Assembly (NCBI RefSeq): GCF_014697355.1 | Contig: NZ_JACJRQ010000067.1 | Location: forward strand, 1-34,581 | Length of the DNA stretch: 34,581 bases | Source: Nostoc calcicola FACHB-3891 | GTDB taxonomy: Bacteria; Cyanobacteriota; Cyanobacteriia; Cyanobacteriales; Nostocaceae | Direction: 5' to 3' | Part shown: positions 12,796-21,038 of the stretch, piece after piece | Position numbering within the stretch: position 1 is the stretch's first letter | Layout of the letters: the number at the start of each line of letters is the position of its first letter | The notes under the pieces: generated by a model | What the model was told of the DNA's origin: nothing | Databases searched by the model: none | The model's input: the letters and a program-made list of their open reading frames with translations, nothing else | Made by a program: the position numbers and the translations under genes

Positions 12796-15321
12796 ATGAT
12801 TTGGAGTAGATTGAGTCGAAAAGCCAGACTAAGATTTAGCGTATTTTCACTGCTAGTATTAATCACAGTAATTGCTGTGTGGCAACTCTCACCCAAACAA
12901 CCCCAGATAGTAAAACAAGAAAGCAATTACGCCATACATATTCGACAAGATTTTAATCAATCTGGTTTTTATCCTGTTGCCCAAATTCCATCTGCAAAGG
13001 TTTATAAACCTATTGGTGACTGGGTAGGCAAATTAATTTTACCAACAAAACAGGAATTACAAGATGGGTTGGATTGGGTATGGATGAAAGTGCAACATGC
13101 ACCACCTACAGCCCAAAATTTGGTAGGAAATATTGTGCGTTTGGAGTGGAAAAATAAGAAAAATTTGCTGGCTTACGTTCAAGCTGTAACGCGAGATATA
13201 AATTTCACTTCAGAAGTGATTAAAAGTGAAAAACAAGGGAACATTCATCCTTTTCGACTCAATGGGGTTCGTCAGGTAGGAGTTTTACGTTCTTTAGCTG
13301 GTGCTAATCCTGATGATGAGGCAATTGTGGTTTTAGATTCAACTACAAATATTGCTACAAGTGGAAAAACAAATATTTTGCAAATTGAGCATGAACCTGT
13401 TTTGGTAACTGGTAGGTTTTATGGGTTGGTAAAAATAATTAACCCGATTAAATCTATCAATAAAAATATTTTAGGTTCTCAACAAAAGCAGAACAGCGAT
13501 TATTTTTTGGTACAACATTATAACCCTAATTCAAATAAGTTTGATGGTCTTCAAGAAACTATTCGCATTCCCCAACAAGTAACGGATACCCGAAATTTTG
13601 CTCCTTCAAGCGTACAAGAAATTGAAAAATCACTTGCGGGTAAAGATGGGTGGTATATTTACGGCGCTAAAGATGCAAAGGGTATATTTACAGTAGGTGC
13701 GATCGCACCTCGTTCTCTTTTGCAAATTCACCCCCGTCAAATCATTACTGGTGAAGAATTAGGGATAAGTTACATCCAAGAGGCAAATTGGCGAAATACT
13801 GAAGCAAATAAAGATAAATTTAATACTGTATTATTAAAATCTGAGAATTCACCCAATCAATCTATATGGCAAGAAGGCGATAAAGCGATCGTACTGCACC
13901 TCTTCGGTGGAATTGGCGGACGGAAAGCTGAAGCACTCGGAATACCTTATACTATCACCGGACATTTTGCTTTTGGAATCGCAGAAGTTATCCGCGACGA
14001 ATTTACTAATGAATTACGCTTCGAGATTAAATACCATCAAATTTATGCCCATAACCCGGATGGAATTATTGCCGGAACGCATACATGGGCTGATTATATG
14101 GGTAATTTACAACGTGGCTGGCTGGCAACACGTCCCGTATCAGATATTCTCATCAAATTCGATCCCATAACGCAGGATTATAATTTTGATGGGATTAAAC
14201 TTTCGCCTTTAGAGGAATTCCAGCAACAATTACAAATAACAATGGCACGTTATCGGGTTGGCGATGGTACTGGTGGTGCAATGGTATCACCTTCTACTTC
14301 ATGCATACAAGACTCAAGCCAAGCTCTTTACGCGGCGATACTAGCAATTAAAAACCAAGTTTCTACAACTCATCAAATTCAGACTTGGTTAAAGGCAAAC
14401 TCTAATCACCCCCAAGCATTACGCTTTCAGCAGCTAGTTGAATTAGCCCAATCTTTGGAACAACAATTAGCACCCTTGGGGATAGTTCGTGCTGATTGGC
14501 AGAGTCAAGCAGGGAGACTAACAGGTACGGGAATAGACGACACAACGAAACCATTTCAAGATAGTAGTGTTTGGGCTGGTTTGACAACATGGCGAACAAT
14601 CATGCCAAGACAAGCACATGACGATCTCGCCACAATATTTTTAAAACATGGTGCAATTATCCAAGTATTGCGAACCAATCAAATCGGTGGTTGGCAAGCT
14701 GATATTACACCTATTGCACCAACCGTATTTTTAGGTCAAATTAAAATTCCCTTGACCGATATTTCACCGTTTTCAACTCTTTTAAATCGCCTTTTAGCCT
14801 CATTAGCAGTTCCTACAGCACAAGATTGGTCAGTTATTGTTGCATTGTTAATAATTTATAGTATTATTGCCATACCTTATGGGTTAAAATCTGAATTTTT
14901 ACATATAGAAATTTGGTCTGCAAATTGGATTAATCAATGCTTGTTAATATTGCGTTGTTTCTTTGCGCCTGCCTTGGTCGAAGAACTATGTTTTCGCGTT
15001 TTTTTGCTTCCTCATCCTAGCGAAAATCCTAATTTGGTAGAATGGAGTTTGTCGGCAATAGTAAGTTTATTGTTATTTATTTTGTATCATCCATTCAATG
15101 CTAAAACTTTTTTTAAGGCTGGATATCCCACATTTATTAATCCTGTTTTTCTGGCTTTAGCTTCATTGTTAGGAATTATCTGTACTGTTGGATATATCCT
15201 AACAGGATCTTTGTGGGTGATAGTTGTAATTCACTGGGCTGTAGTAGTAGTTTGGCTAATTGTTTTTGGAGGAATAGCCAAATTAGATAATAATCAGGAA
15301 TTTCCGGAATCTAAGGTGTAA
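12796..15321 (+). CDS. Large CPBP-family protease with a ~700-residue N-terminal extension
   Basis: About 841 residues from the ATG at 12796; the frame is open from a TTG at 12751, which would add 15 residues. One membrane anchor near residues 12-30 (FSVFSLLVLITVIAVW) is followed by a long soluble region. At the C-terminus, a membrane domain carries the CPBP motifs: Glu729-Glu730-xxx-Arg734 (VEELCFR), His765 (YHPF) and His813 (VIHWAVV, where the usual following Asn is replaced by Val). The soluble part contains TGHFAFG (His390) and, about 110 residues later, SPSTSCIQDSSQAL (Cys503), a His-then-Cys order like permuted papain-fold (NlpC/P60-like) peptidases. Similar long CPBP proteins occur in cyanobacteria but their function is unknown. 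It follows the first CPBP gene by 70 bp. Confidence 0.8.
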   Translation: MIWSRLSRKARLRFSVFSLLVLITVIAVWQLSPKQPQIVKQESNYAIHIRQDFNQSGFYPVAQIPSAKVYKPIGDWVGKLILPTKQELQDGLDWVWMKVQHAPPTAQNLVGNIVRLEWKNKKNLLAYVQAVTRDINFTSEVIKSEKQGNIHPFRLNGVRQVGVLRSLAGANPDDEAIVVLDSTTNIATSGKTNILQIEHEPVLVTGRFYGLVKIINPIKSINKNILGSQQKQNSDYFLVQHYNPNSNKFDGLQETIRIPQQVTDTRNFAPSSVQEIEKSLAGKDGWYIYGAKDAKGIFTVGAIAPRSLLQIHPRQIITGEELGISYIQEANWRNTEANKDKFNTVLLKSENSPNQSIWQEGDKAIVLHLFGGIGGRKAEALGIPYTITGHFAFGIAEVIRDEFTNELRFEIKYHQIYAHNPDGIIAGTHTWADYMGNLQRGWLATRPVSDILIKFDPITQDYNFDGIKLSPLEEFQQQLQITMARYRVGDGTGGAMVSPSTSCIQDSSQALYAAILAIKNQVSTTHQIQTWLKANSNHPQALRFQQLVELAQSLEQQLAPLGIVRADWQSQAGRLTGTGIDDTTKPFQDSSVWAGLTTWRTIMPRQAHDDLATIFLKHGAIIQVLRTNQIGGWQADITPIAPTVFLGQIKIPLTDISPFSTLLNRLLASLAVPTAQDWSVIVALLIIYSIIAIPYGLKSEFLHIEIWSANWINQCLLILRCFFAPALVEELCFRVFLLPHPSENPNLVEWSLSAIVSLLLFILYHPFNAKTFFKAGYPTFINPVFLALASLLGIICTVGYILTGSLWVIVVIHWAVVVVWLIVFGGIAKLDNNQEFPESKV

Positions 15322-15411
15322 TTATCATGTAATATTAATAAAGCAATTTTTTTGTCTTCATAACCTGACCTCATTGTAGGAGTTCAACACAAATTACATT
15401 GGCGCGATCGC

Positions 15412-16056
15412 TCAAGTGGCTGCCAAAGCGATCGCCATTGGTAAAATCCGATGTTCTTGAATTTGAATTCTGGCGTGCAGTGTTTCTGGTGTATCATCCG
15501 GTAGCACTGGTACTGCGGCTTGCATCAATATTGGTCCACTGTCCATTTCTAAACAAGCGATATGCACAGTACAGCCAGTGATTTTTACCCCAGATGCCAA
15601 AGCTTGTTCTACAGCATGAATTCCCTTAAAACTAGGCAACAAACTCGGATGTATATTAATAATCCGATTAGGAAAAGCATCAATAAATACTGATGTCAAA
15701 AGTCGCATCCAGCCCGCCAAAATCACCCATTCCACATCATACTGCCGTAATGTCTGCACAATTTTCTCATCAAACTTTTCTCGGTTTTTGTAGTCGCGGT
15801 GATTCAACAATACAGCTTCTACTCCTCGACTTGCTGCTCTGACTGCTGCTTTAGCCGTCGGATTATTATAAATCAAAACTTGAATTTTGGCGTTTAGCTG
15901 TTCATTTTGGATAGCTTGGGCAACTACATCAAAATTACTGCCATTTCCAGAAGCCATAATTCCGAGTTTTAAAGGAACGCTTTGTCTCAACTGGTAGCTA
16001 GAAATATTGGGATAAATCAGGCTAGCAGTAGCATCTATCGTGGAATTATTACTCAT
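15412..16056 (-). CDS. purN: Phosphoribosylglycinamide formyltransferase
   Basis: A 214-residue enzyme that transfers a formyl group from 10-formyl-tetrahydrofolate to GAR, the third step of purine synthesis, in the cytoplasm. The fold signatures are clear: SGNGSNF (36-42) for phosphate binding, Asn134 and His136 in RIINIHPSLLPSFKG, and Asp172 in EMDSGPI, the catalytic triad known for E. coli PurN. Compared with E. coli the N-terminus is about 29 residues longer (no cleavable signal visible) and the C-terminus shorter. The next in-frame Met is Met34 inside the core (IMASGNG), so the longer start is kept. It stands alone between two repeat-rich spacers. Confidence 0.95.
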   Translation of the reverse strand: MSNNSTIDATASLIYPNISSYQLRQSVPLKLGIMASGNGSNFDVVAQAIQNEQLNAKIQVLIYNNPTAKAAVRAASRGVEAVLLNHRDYKNREKFDEKIVQTLRQYDVEWVILAGWMRLLTSVFIDAFPNRIINIHPSLLPSFKGIHAVEQALASGVKITGCTVHIACLEMDSGPILMQAAVPVLPDDTPETLHARIQIQEHRILPMAIALAAT

Positions 16057-16115
16057 AAAGCTTCAAGAAAAAAGTCAGAATTCAGGAGTCAGAATTCAGG
16101 AGTCAGAATTCAGAA

Positions 16116-16152
16116 TATAATCATGTGGTGATTAAACCACCACATGATTATA
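16116..16152. repeat. Perfect 15-bp inverted repeat (hairpin)
   Basis: TATAATCATGTGGTG (16116-16130) and CACCACATGATTATA (16138-16152) are perfectly complementary around ATTAAAC. It lies just after a GAATTCAGGAGTCA tandem stretch and between two minus-strand genes. There is no T-run, so a transcription-terminator role is weakly supported; a dispersed hairpin repeat is more likely. Confidence 0.7.
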
Positions 16153-16170
16153 GAACAATACAGTTCACAA

Positions 16171-16260
16171 TAAACCTCTTGCAAAAGTCTTTCTTTGCGT
16201 TCTCTTCTCTGCGCCTCTGCGCCTCTGCGTGACACAAAAAATATTTATGCGAGAGGTTTA
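16171..16260. mobile_element. MITE with TA flanks, short relative
   Basis: TA-AACCTCTTGC (16171-16182) and GCGAGAGGTT-TA (16249-16260) are inverted ends of the same family as 9016-9127 and 24075-24186. The interior has GCGCCTCTGC tandem units. The right end abuts the stop codon (16261-16263) of the minus-strand gene. Confidence 0.65.
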
Positions 16261-17199
16261 TTACAATAAATGTGAACCGACTGGACATTGAATTGGCTGA
16301 GATTCTTGGCTAGAAAATCTTGGAAACCCTGGCGGTTTTATTGATGGTTGATCGGTTTCACAAATACCAGGAATTATCAGCATTTCACCTTTAACTTTTC
16401 TCAAAAATACAACACCAGTATAACTTTTTAGTTCCGGCTTTTTGGCAGCAGCGGTGCTAATTAAAGTTTGGATTTCTTTGCCTGGGGTTACTATTTGGTA
16501 ACTGTAATTGTCAGTTTCTGGCTTAACATCAATACCCAGTCGACCGATAGTAGCGAATTTTTTGTTTTCTAAGTAATAAGCGTGTTGAGCGCGGTTGATA
16601 CTGCCAATAGCTACTTTCGCTTCCAATTCTGGATCGTTAGTTTGTTGATTTTCTGCTTCTGGGTTGATTATTTGGATATTATCAGGTAACGTCGTAACAT
16701 TAGAAATTTTTTTGAATAACGACGCTTGAGGAGAAAAAGCTGTGGGTCTGGGTTTTCCAGGATTAGTGCCATCTAACTGCAAACGCATCTGACCATCAGC
16801 AGTAAATTCAAAAATTGTCAATACCTCTTTCTGATTACTTGAGATTATTACATTTAGATGCATGGGTTGTGGCGTTGGGTTAATGCGATATTTAAATTCC
16901 ATCGCACCAAGAGTCTTAGAGTCAGGTGAAAGGAGAAATAATTTGTTTTCTGGTGTGAAAATAAAGGTTAAGGTTGTGGAAGATGAAGGATCTTGAGCTT
17001 CCCATTGCCCGAACAATTTTTGAGCAATAGGGTTTATGTCTTGTTCTTGCTGAGATTGAGTCTGTGTTGGTGCGATCGAGGGTTGAGCCAGCACAGTTGT
17101 GTCAAGTGTCATCAATAATGGTATTAATACACTTGAGGTAAGCATTTTGCTAGCAATTTGGAATTTGCCAAAGTGAGTCAAGATATTAGGCATTTGCAT
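16261..17199 (-). CDS. Secreted type IV pilin-like G/H family protein
   Basis: About 312 residues from the ATG at 17199 (the frame is open from a TTG at 17208; another ATG is at 17193). An N-terminal signal peptide is likely, with a hydrophobic stretch (LTSSVLIPLLMTLDTTVLA) and a cleavage site after VLAQ. The middle (about 60-165) is beta-rich, reading KLFGQWEAQDPSSSTTLTF, FTPENKLFLL and FEFTADGQMRLQL. The C-terminal ~120 residues match the cyanobacterial pilin-G/H-like domain: AIGSINRAQHAYYLENKKFATIGRLGI, YQIVTPGKE, and a Cys pair (GICETD and IQCPVG). The function is unknown; periplasmic or cell-surface location is expected. A MITE ends one base after its stop codon. Confidence 0.75.
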   Translation of the reverse strand: MQMPNILTHFGKFQIASKMLTSSVLIPLLMTLDTTVLAQPSIAPTQTQSQQEQDINPIAQKLFGQWEAQDPSSSTTLTFIFTPENKLFLLSPDSKTLGAMEFKYRINPTPQPMHLNVIISSNQKEVLTIFEFTADGQMRLQLDGTNPGKPRPTAFSPQASLFKKISNVTTLPDNIQIINPEAENQQTNDPELEAKVAIGSINRAQHAYYLENKKFATIGRLGIDVKPETDNYSYQIVTPGKEIQTLISTAAAKKPELKSYTGVVFLRKVKGEMLIIPGICETDQPSIKPPGFPRFSSQESQPIQCPVGSHLL

Positions 17200-17280
17200 C
17201 AGAGCCAAGAAATTGACAGTATCTTAACAGTACTTTTGTGTAAAATCACACCCCGCTAACATTCAATAGCCAAGATTGCC

Positions 17281-18168
17281 ATGAAAACATCCCGTTTCTC
17301 TCGTATGCAACTGCTGGATAATGACACAGCGGCTGCCTGGATTTTTCTCACACCAGCACTGATTTTACTAGGCGTTTTTATCATTTGGCCGATCGCTTAT
17401 TTGTTTTACCTCAGTTTCACCGCCGGCAGTTTCAGTTCCAAAGGTATTTATTGGATAGGCTTAAAAAACTATTGGCGCTTGTTACAAGACTCTGACTTCT
17501 GGCAAGTTATTGGCAACACAATTTATTTTACTCTTGCCTCCATCATTCCCAGTTTAGTTATCCCTTTAGGATTAGCAGTCTTATTAAACCGCTCCTTAGC
17601 TTTCCGAGGAATCTTGCGGAGTGCCTATTTTTTACCTTCAATTATTTCTCTTGTAGCTGCTGGCTTGGGATTTCGCTGGCTGTTTCAAACATCAGGGCCA
17701 GTTAACGGACTGTTAGATTTTTTTGGGATTGCACCCATACCCTGGCTAGGAGATACATTTTGGGCAATGCCAGTACTAATTTTAATGACTATTTGGAAAC
17801 AACTCGGTTTTAATATGGTAGTCTTTTTAGCCGGGTTGCAAGCAATTCCCCCCAGTCGTTATGAAGCAGCAGATTTAGATGGCGCAAATGCTTGGCAACA
17901 ATTTTGGCATATTACATTGCCCGGATTGCGTCCCACCATCATATTTGTCACAATCACTACCGCGATTTTCACACTGCGGAGTTTTGAACAAGTTTATGTA
18001 ATGACGGGCGGCGGTCCTTTGAATTCGACTAATTTGCTGGTTTATTACATTTATCAAGAAGCCTTCGCTCAATTTGATTTTGGTTATGCAGCCGCCGCCG
18101 CAACGGTTTTATTAGCAGTAACTTTAGTACTGGTGTATTTGCAGTTGCGAACTTGGGGAGAAGAGTAG
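17281..18168 (+). CDS. Carbohydrate ABC transporter permease (MalF/UgpA type)
   Basis: A 295-residue inner-membrane permease with six hydrophobic segments. The EAA loop that contacts the ATPase is present as YEAADLDGANAWQQFWHITLPGLRP (about 200-224), and the typical FEQVYVMTGGGP segment follows at about 240-251. This places it in the CUT1 sugar-permease group. Such permeases work as heterodimers with a MalG-type partner, a binding protein and an MsmK/MalK ATPase; none of these is adjacent, so partners must be encoded elsewhere. The gene is divergent from the pilin-like gene, with about 80 bp between them. Whether it corresponds to a Gls-type sucrose permease of Anabaena cannot be decided here. 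Confidence 0.9.
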   Translation: MKTSRFSRMQLLDNDTAAAWIFLTPALILLGVFIIWPIAYLFYLSFTAGSFSSKGIYWIGLKNYWRLLQDSDFWQVIGNTIYFTLASIIPSLVIPLGLAVLLNRSLAFRGILRSAYFLPSIISLVAAGLGFRWLFQTSGPVNGLLDFFGIAPIPWLGDTFWAMPVLILMTIWKQLGFNMVVFLAGLQAIPPSRYEAADLDGANAWQQFWHITLPGLRPTIIFVTITTAIFTLRSFEQVYVMTGGGPLNSTNLLVYYIYQEAFAQFDFGYAAAAATVLLAVTLVLVYLQLRTWGEE

Positions 18169-18405
18169 AACAGTTAAGGGGTATTTGTGTTGGTTAATAT
18201 GACTTTAGTTATACTCAAATTGTGACTTTCTTCCACTGTATATTCTTATTTAGTCTTTTAAACTGAGAACAATACAGCCAATCAATTAAGTCGTGTAACA
18301 AGAAAAACTTACTATAATCCTCAAGATGAAGTAAGAATATCTGTCCACAACTTAGTGAGGAATACTGTAGAAAATTCCAGTCAACTAATCGATAGAGATT
18401 TGAAT

Positions 18406-18651
18406 ATGAAACGTATTCTTTTAGGTACATTACTTGCTCTCCCATTTGCAATTGCTTCCTTGCCATCACAGGCATCCGCAGCACAGATTATTGTCAAACC
18501 TAACGTCCATAAATCTGTTGTTGTGCGTAAACCTGTTGTTGCACCCCGATATCAACGTAAGTTAATTCCTGCACACTGGGAAACAGTACGACGCGGTAAC
18601 AAATTGGTTAAAATCCGAGTTCCTGCTCGTTATGTAAATGTAAGAATTTAA
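18406..18651 (+). CDS. Small secreted basic protein of unknown function
   Basis: An 81-residue protein from the ATG at 18406 (the frame is open from a GTG at 18355). The first 25 residues form a textbook signal peptide, MKRILLGTLLALPFAIASL, with cleavage likely after ASA. The mature part is about 56 residues, rich in Arg/Lys/Val (VRKPVVAPRYQRKLIPAHWE, VRRGNKLVKIRVPARYVNV), strongly basic and beta-prone, with no cysteine. Export to periplasm or outside is likely; binding to polyanions or cell wall is possible but unproven. A strong terminator hairpin follows 12 bp after the stop, so it is probably a single-gene transcript. Confidence 0.75.
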   Translation: MKRILLGTLLALPFAIASLPSQASAAQIIVKPNVHKSVVVRKPVVAPRYQRKLIPAHWETVRRGNKLVKIRVPARYVNVRI

Positions 18652-18662
18652 TATCTCAAATG

Positions 18663-18691
18663 GAGACTAACATACTTAATTTGTTAGTCTC
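18663..18691 (+). terminator. Rho-independent terminator of the small secreted protein gene
   Basis: GAGACTAACA (18663-18672) and TGTTAGTCTC (18682-18691) pair perfectly around a 9-base loop. The stem is followed by TATTTGG, a short T-rich tail. It lies 12 bp after the stop codon of the gene at 18406-18651. Confidence 0.7.
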
Positions 18692-18788
18692 TATTTGGTA
18701 ATACCATTTCCATATGAAGATGTACAAAAAGAACCCCACCTGACTAATCTACTGTGTATACACAAATCGAATTACCCCCTTTAATCCC

Positions 18789-18982
18789 CAGGGCTGTTTC
18801 ATTCGCTGATGATGGGGATTTGTCAAGAGGATAATCTCACGCAAAGGCGCAAAGGCGCAAAGAAAAATTGTGTATTTGGGTTGAAGGCGCAAAAGTTTTT
18901 TACTGGAATTGTACGCTTACTCTGAATTTTTATCTCTTTGCATCTTGCAATTTCACCCATTTTAAGGAATGAAACAGCCCTG
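18789..18982. mobile_element. MITE-like element inserted in an older repeat
   Basis: CAGGGCTGTTTCATTC (18789-18804) and GAATGAAACAGCCCTG (18967-18982) are perfect 16-bp inverted repeats. Inside is a GCAAAGGC tandem stretch. The flanks (ACCCCCTTTAATCCC on the left, CTTTTACAAGGGGAGGGTTAGGG on the right) look like two halves of another dispersed repeat, so the element appears nested. The remainder of the 18692-19126 stretch shows no gene. Confidence 0.65.
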
Positions 18983-19126
18983 CTTTTACAAGGGGAGGGT
19001 TAGGGTGGGGTAAAACCAGAGTTAAAACCCAAATTTTCAATGTCGTAAGTGGCGGTGAGTAACCTCAACAACAGAGTTTCTCACCGCTTTCAATGATAAT
19101 ATTTTGAGCGAGTAAATTTAATTAAT

Positions 19127-20080
19127 ATGAATACATATCAAAATTTTCCATTTTGTCGATTTTTCAAAAACATTCTGATATCTGTATGTACAATTACTTT
19201 AGTAACAGCTTGCAATTCGAGTCAGGCTAAAGATAAAAGTATATCTCAAGAAAAAATCGTCCGTGGTGATAATTATGGAGAGCTACAGGATCAAGGAAAG
19301 TTACGTACATACTATTTTTACACACCAAAATCTTACGATCCAGACCGCCCGATGCCGTTAGTTTTAGTGTTTCATGGAGATGATGGTAATGGTCGTTCTA
19401 TAAGTAATGTGACTCGCTTTAATGAGTTAGCAGATCGAGAAGGATTTCTTGTTGTTTATCCAGATGGAATTGACCAAAAATGGAGCCTTAGAGGTAATGC
19501 GAAAGGAAAGGTAGATGATGTTTTATTTGTCAGTGCTTTAATCGGTCATCTTCAGGAGCAAATCAATATTGATAGTCATAAAATTTATGCCACTGGTTTT
19601 TCTAGAGGTGGAATACTTACCCAAGCATTGGCTTGCAATTTACCTGATAAAATTGCTGGTTTTGCATCAGTAGCTGCTTCGCTCCCAGTTAGACTCGAAC
19701 CTAATTGCCAGCCTCAAACTCCGATATCAATTTTAACGATCAACGGTACAAACGATCGCGATGTACTTTATGAAGGTGATGACCATACTCAACGAGGAGC
19801 GTTGGTTTCTATCTCAGATATGGTAGACTTTTGGCGATCGCGCGATCGATGTACTTCCTCAAATAAATCTTTGCAGTTTTCTGAAGATAAAGTGAAAACC
19901 TCTCTCTACGCAGGTTGTAGTGACAACTCAGAAGTCTGGCACCTCGCGGTAGTCAACGGGGGACATTTCTGGCCTGGTGGTGCTTCAACTGACGAGAGCT
20001 TAAATAAATTTAATGCTAACCTGGGTCTGAATGCTAGTGAAACAATTTGGAACTTTTTTCAACGTCACAGTTTGCCCTAA
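19127..20080 (+). CDS. Lipoprotein esterase of the PHB-depolymerase/LpqC type
   Basis: A 317-residue alpha/beta hydrolase. The N-terminus is a lipoprotein signal with lipobox LVTAC (Cys29), so it should be membrane-anchored outside the cytoplasm. The catalytic domain shows VLVFHGDDGNGR (oxyanion loop), the nucleophile Ser159 in GFSRGG, Asp210 in NGTNDRDV, and His280 in NGGHFWPGG, the usual triad of polyhydroxybutyrate depolymerase or feruloyl-esterase-like proteins. Four cysteines at 170, 194, 242 and 264 could form disulfides. The natural substrate is not apparent from sequence. A gene-free stretch of about 255 bp separates it from the pentapeptide gene. Confidence 0.88.
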   Translation: MNTYQNFPFCRFFKNILISVCTITLVTACNSSQAKDKSISQEKIVRGDNYGELQDQGKLRTYYFYTPKSYDPDRPMPLVLVFHGDDGNGRSISNVTRFNELADREGFLVVYPDGIDQKWSLRGNAKGKVDDVLFVSALIGHLQEQINIDSHKIYATGFSRGGILTQALACNLPDKIAGFASVAASLPVRLEPNCQPQTPISILTINGTNDRDVLYEGDDHTQRGALVSISDMVDFWRSRDRCTSSNKSLQFSEDKVKTSLYAGCSDNSEVWHLAVVNGGHFWPGGASTDESLNKFNANLGLNASETIWNFFQRHSLP

Positions 20081-20336
20081 TATCAAGCCCCATATTTAAC
20101 TTGCTCAGACTTTTGACTTAAGATTAAATTACAGTAGCATATCAATATTTCCTGACCTATGTCAGCATTTTTTGTTTTAAAAAAGACTTTCAGAGCGTAT
20201 TTTCAAGTTCTTGACGATTTTTTCGCAATTTATTCTTGATTATCGATCGTTTTAATCGACCTTTGAGGTGTACTCTCAATATACGGTAACTCTTGCGATC
20301 GCCCTTTGAGATAAATTACACCCAGAGGTGAATACC

Positions 20337-20993
20337 ATGAACAATTATGCTAACAAACAGGAATTTATCTTAAATCAAATTACAAATAGTTTTCAGCGTC
20401 ACAATTTCAGTGGACATGACTTGAGCGAAATTGACCTGAGAGGACTTGATTTAAGCGGAATTAACTTCATAGGAGCAGATTTGCGTGGTACTAATCTATC
20501 TGGTTCTATACTCACTCGTGCTAATTTAAGTGGCGCAAATTTGATGGAAGCTAGTTTATGCGGAGCTAATTTATATGAAGCCTCTTTGTGTGAAGCTAAT
20601 TTAATTAATGCCGACTTAAGACAAGCAAATTTGTGTGGAAGTTTTTTATGGCGAGTGAAATTAATAGGTAGTAACCTTTGGGGTACTTCTTTATGTGGTG
20701 CGGATTTGAGGGAAGCAGACCTAACTGAAGCCAAATTAATTGAAGCATCGCTAATTGAAGCGAATTTAGTAAGAGCGAATCTCACAAAAGCAAAGTTATG
20801 CGGGGCAATATTACTAGAAGCGAATCTAAGTGAAGCTAATTTAACTAGCGTAGACTTGACATGGGCAAACTTAACTAAAACAAAACTTAGTAAAGCAAAC
20901 CTTTACCAAACAAACATGATTTATGCAAAGTTTCGAGATACCATAATGCCTGATGATACGATTAAAGAGCCTCAGATAGTCATTAGTTATTAG
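20337..20993 (+). CDS. Pentapeptide-repeat protein
   Basis: A 218-residue protein whose residues ~22-203 are an uninterrupted series of about 36 A(N/D)LxX-type pentapeptides, predicted to form a right-handed quadrilateral beta-helix of about nine coils. The ATG at 20337 is preferred over the in-frame GTG at 20328 because AGAGG lies eight bases before it. There is no signal peptide or membrane helix, so it is probably cytosolic. Pentapeptide proteins include DNA mimics (Qnr/MfpA) and the heterocyst proteins HglK and FraF; nothing here selects a function. The last residues (VISY-stop) lie inside a 14-bp tandem repeat. It is convergent with fraE. Confidence 0.93.
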   Translation: MNNYANKQEFILNQITNSFQRHNFSGHDLSEIDLRGLDLSGINFIGADLRGTNLSGSILTRANLSGANLMEASLCGANLYEASLCEANLINADLRQANLCGSFLWRVKLIGSNLWGTSLCGADLREADLTEAKLIEASLIEANLVRANLTKAKLCGAILLEANLSEANLTSVDLTWANLTKTKLSKANLYQTNMIYAKFRDTIMPDDTIKEPQIVISY

Positions 20994-21019
20994 TCATTAG
21001 TTATTAGTCATTTGTTATT
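20978..21019. repeat. Short tandem repeat, three copies of a 14-bp unit
   Basis: AGTCATTAGTTATT occurs at 20978-20991 and 20992-21005, and with one change at 21006-21019. The stop codon of the pentapeptide gene lies across the first two units. It separates that gene from the convergent fraE gene. Confidence 0.85.
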
Positions 21020-21038
21020 CTTCCCCAATGTCCAATGA

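Noticed and set aside
16116..16152. Terminator for the pilin-like gene
   Set aside because: The stem is perfect but has no T-run on the minus strand, and a MITE separates it from the gene; kept only as a hairpin repeat.
20399..20785. 128-codon minus-strand frame
   Set aside because: It is antisense to the pentapeptide gene; the repeated codons keep the opposite strand open.
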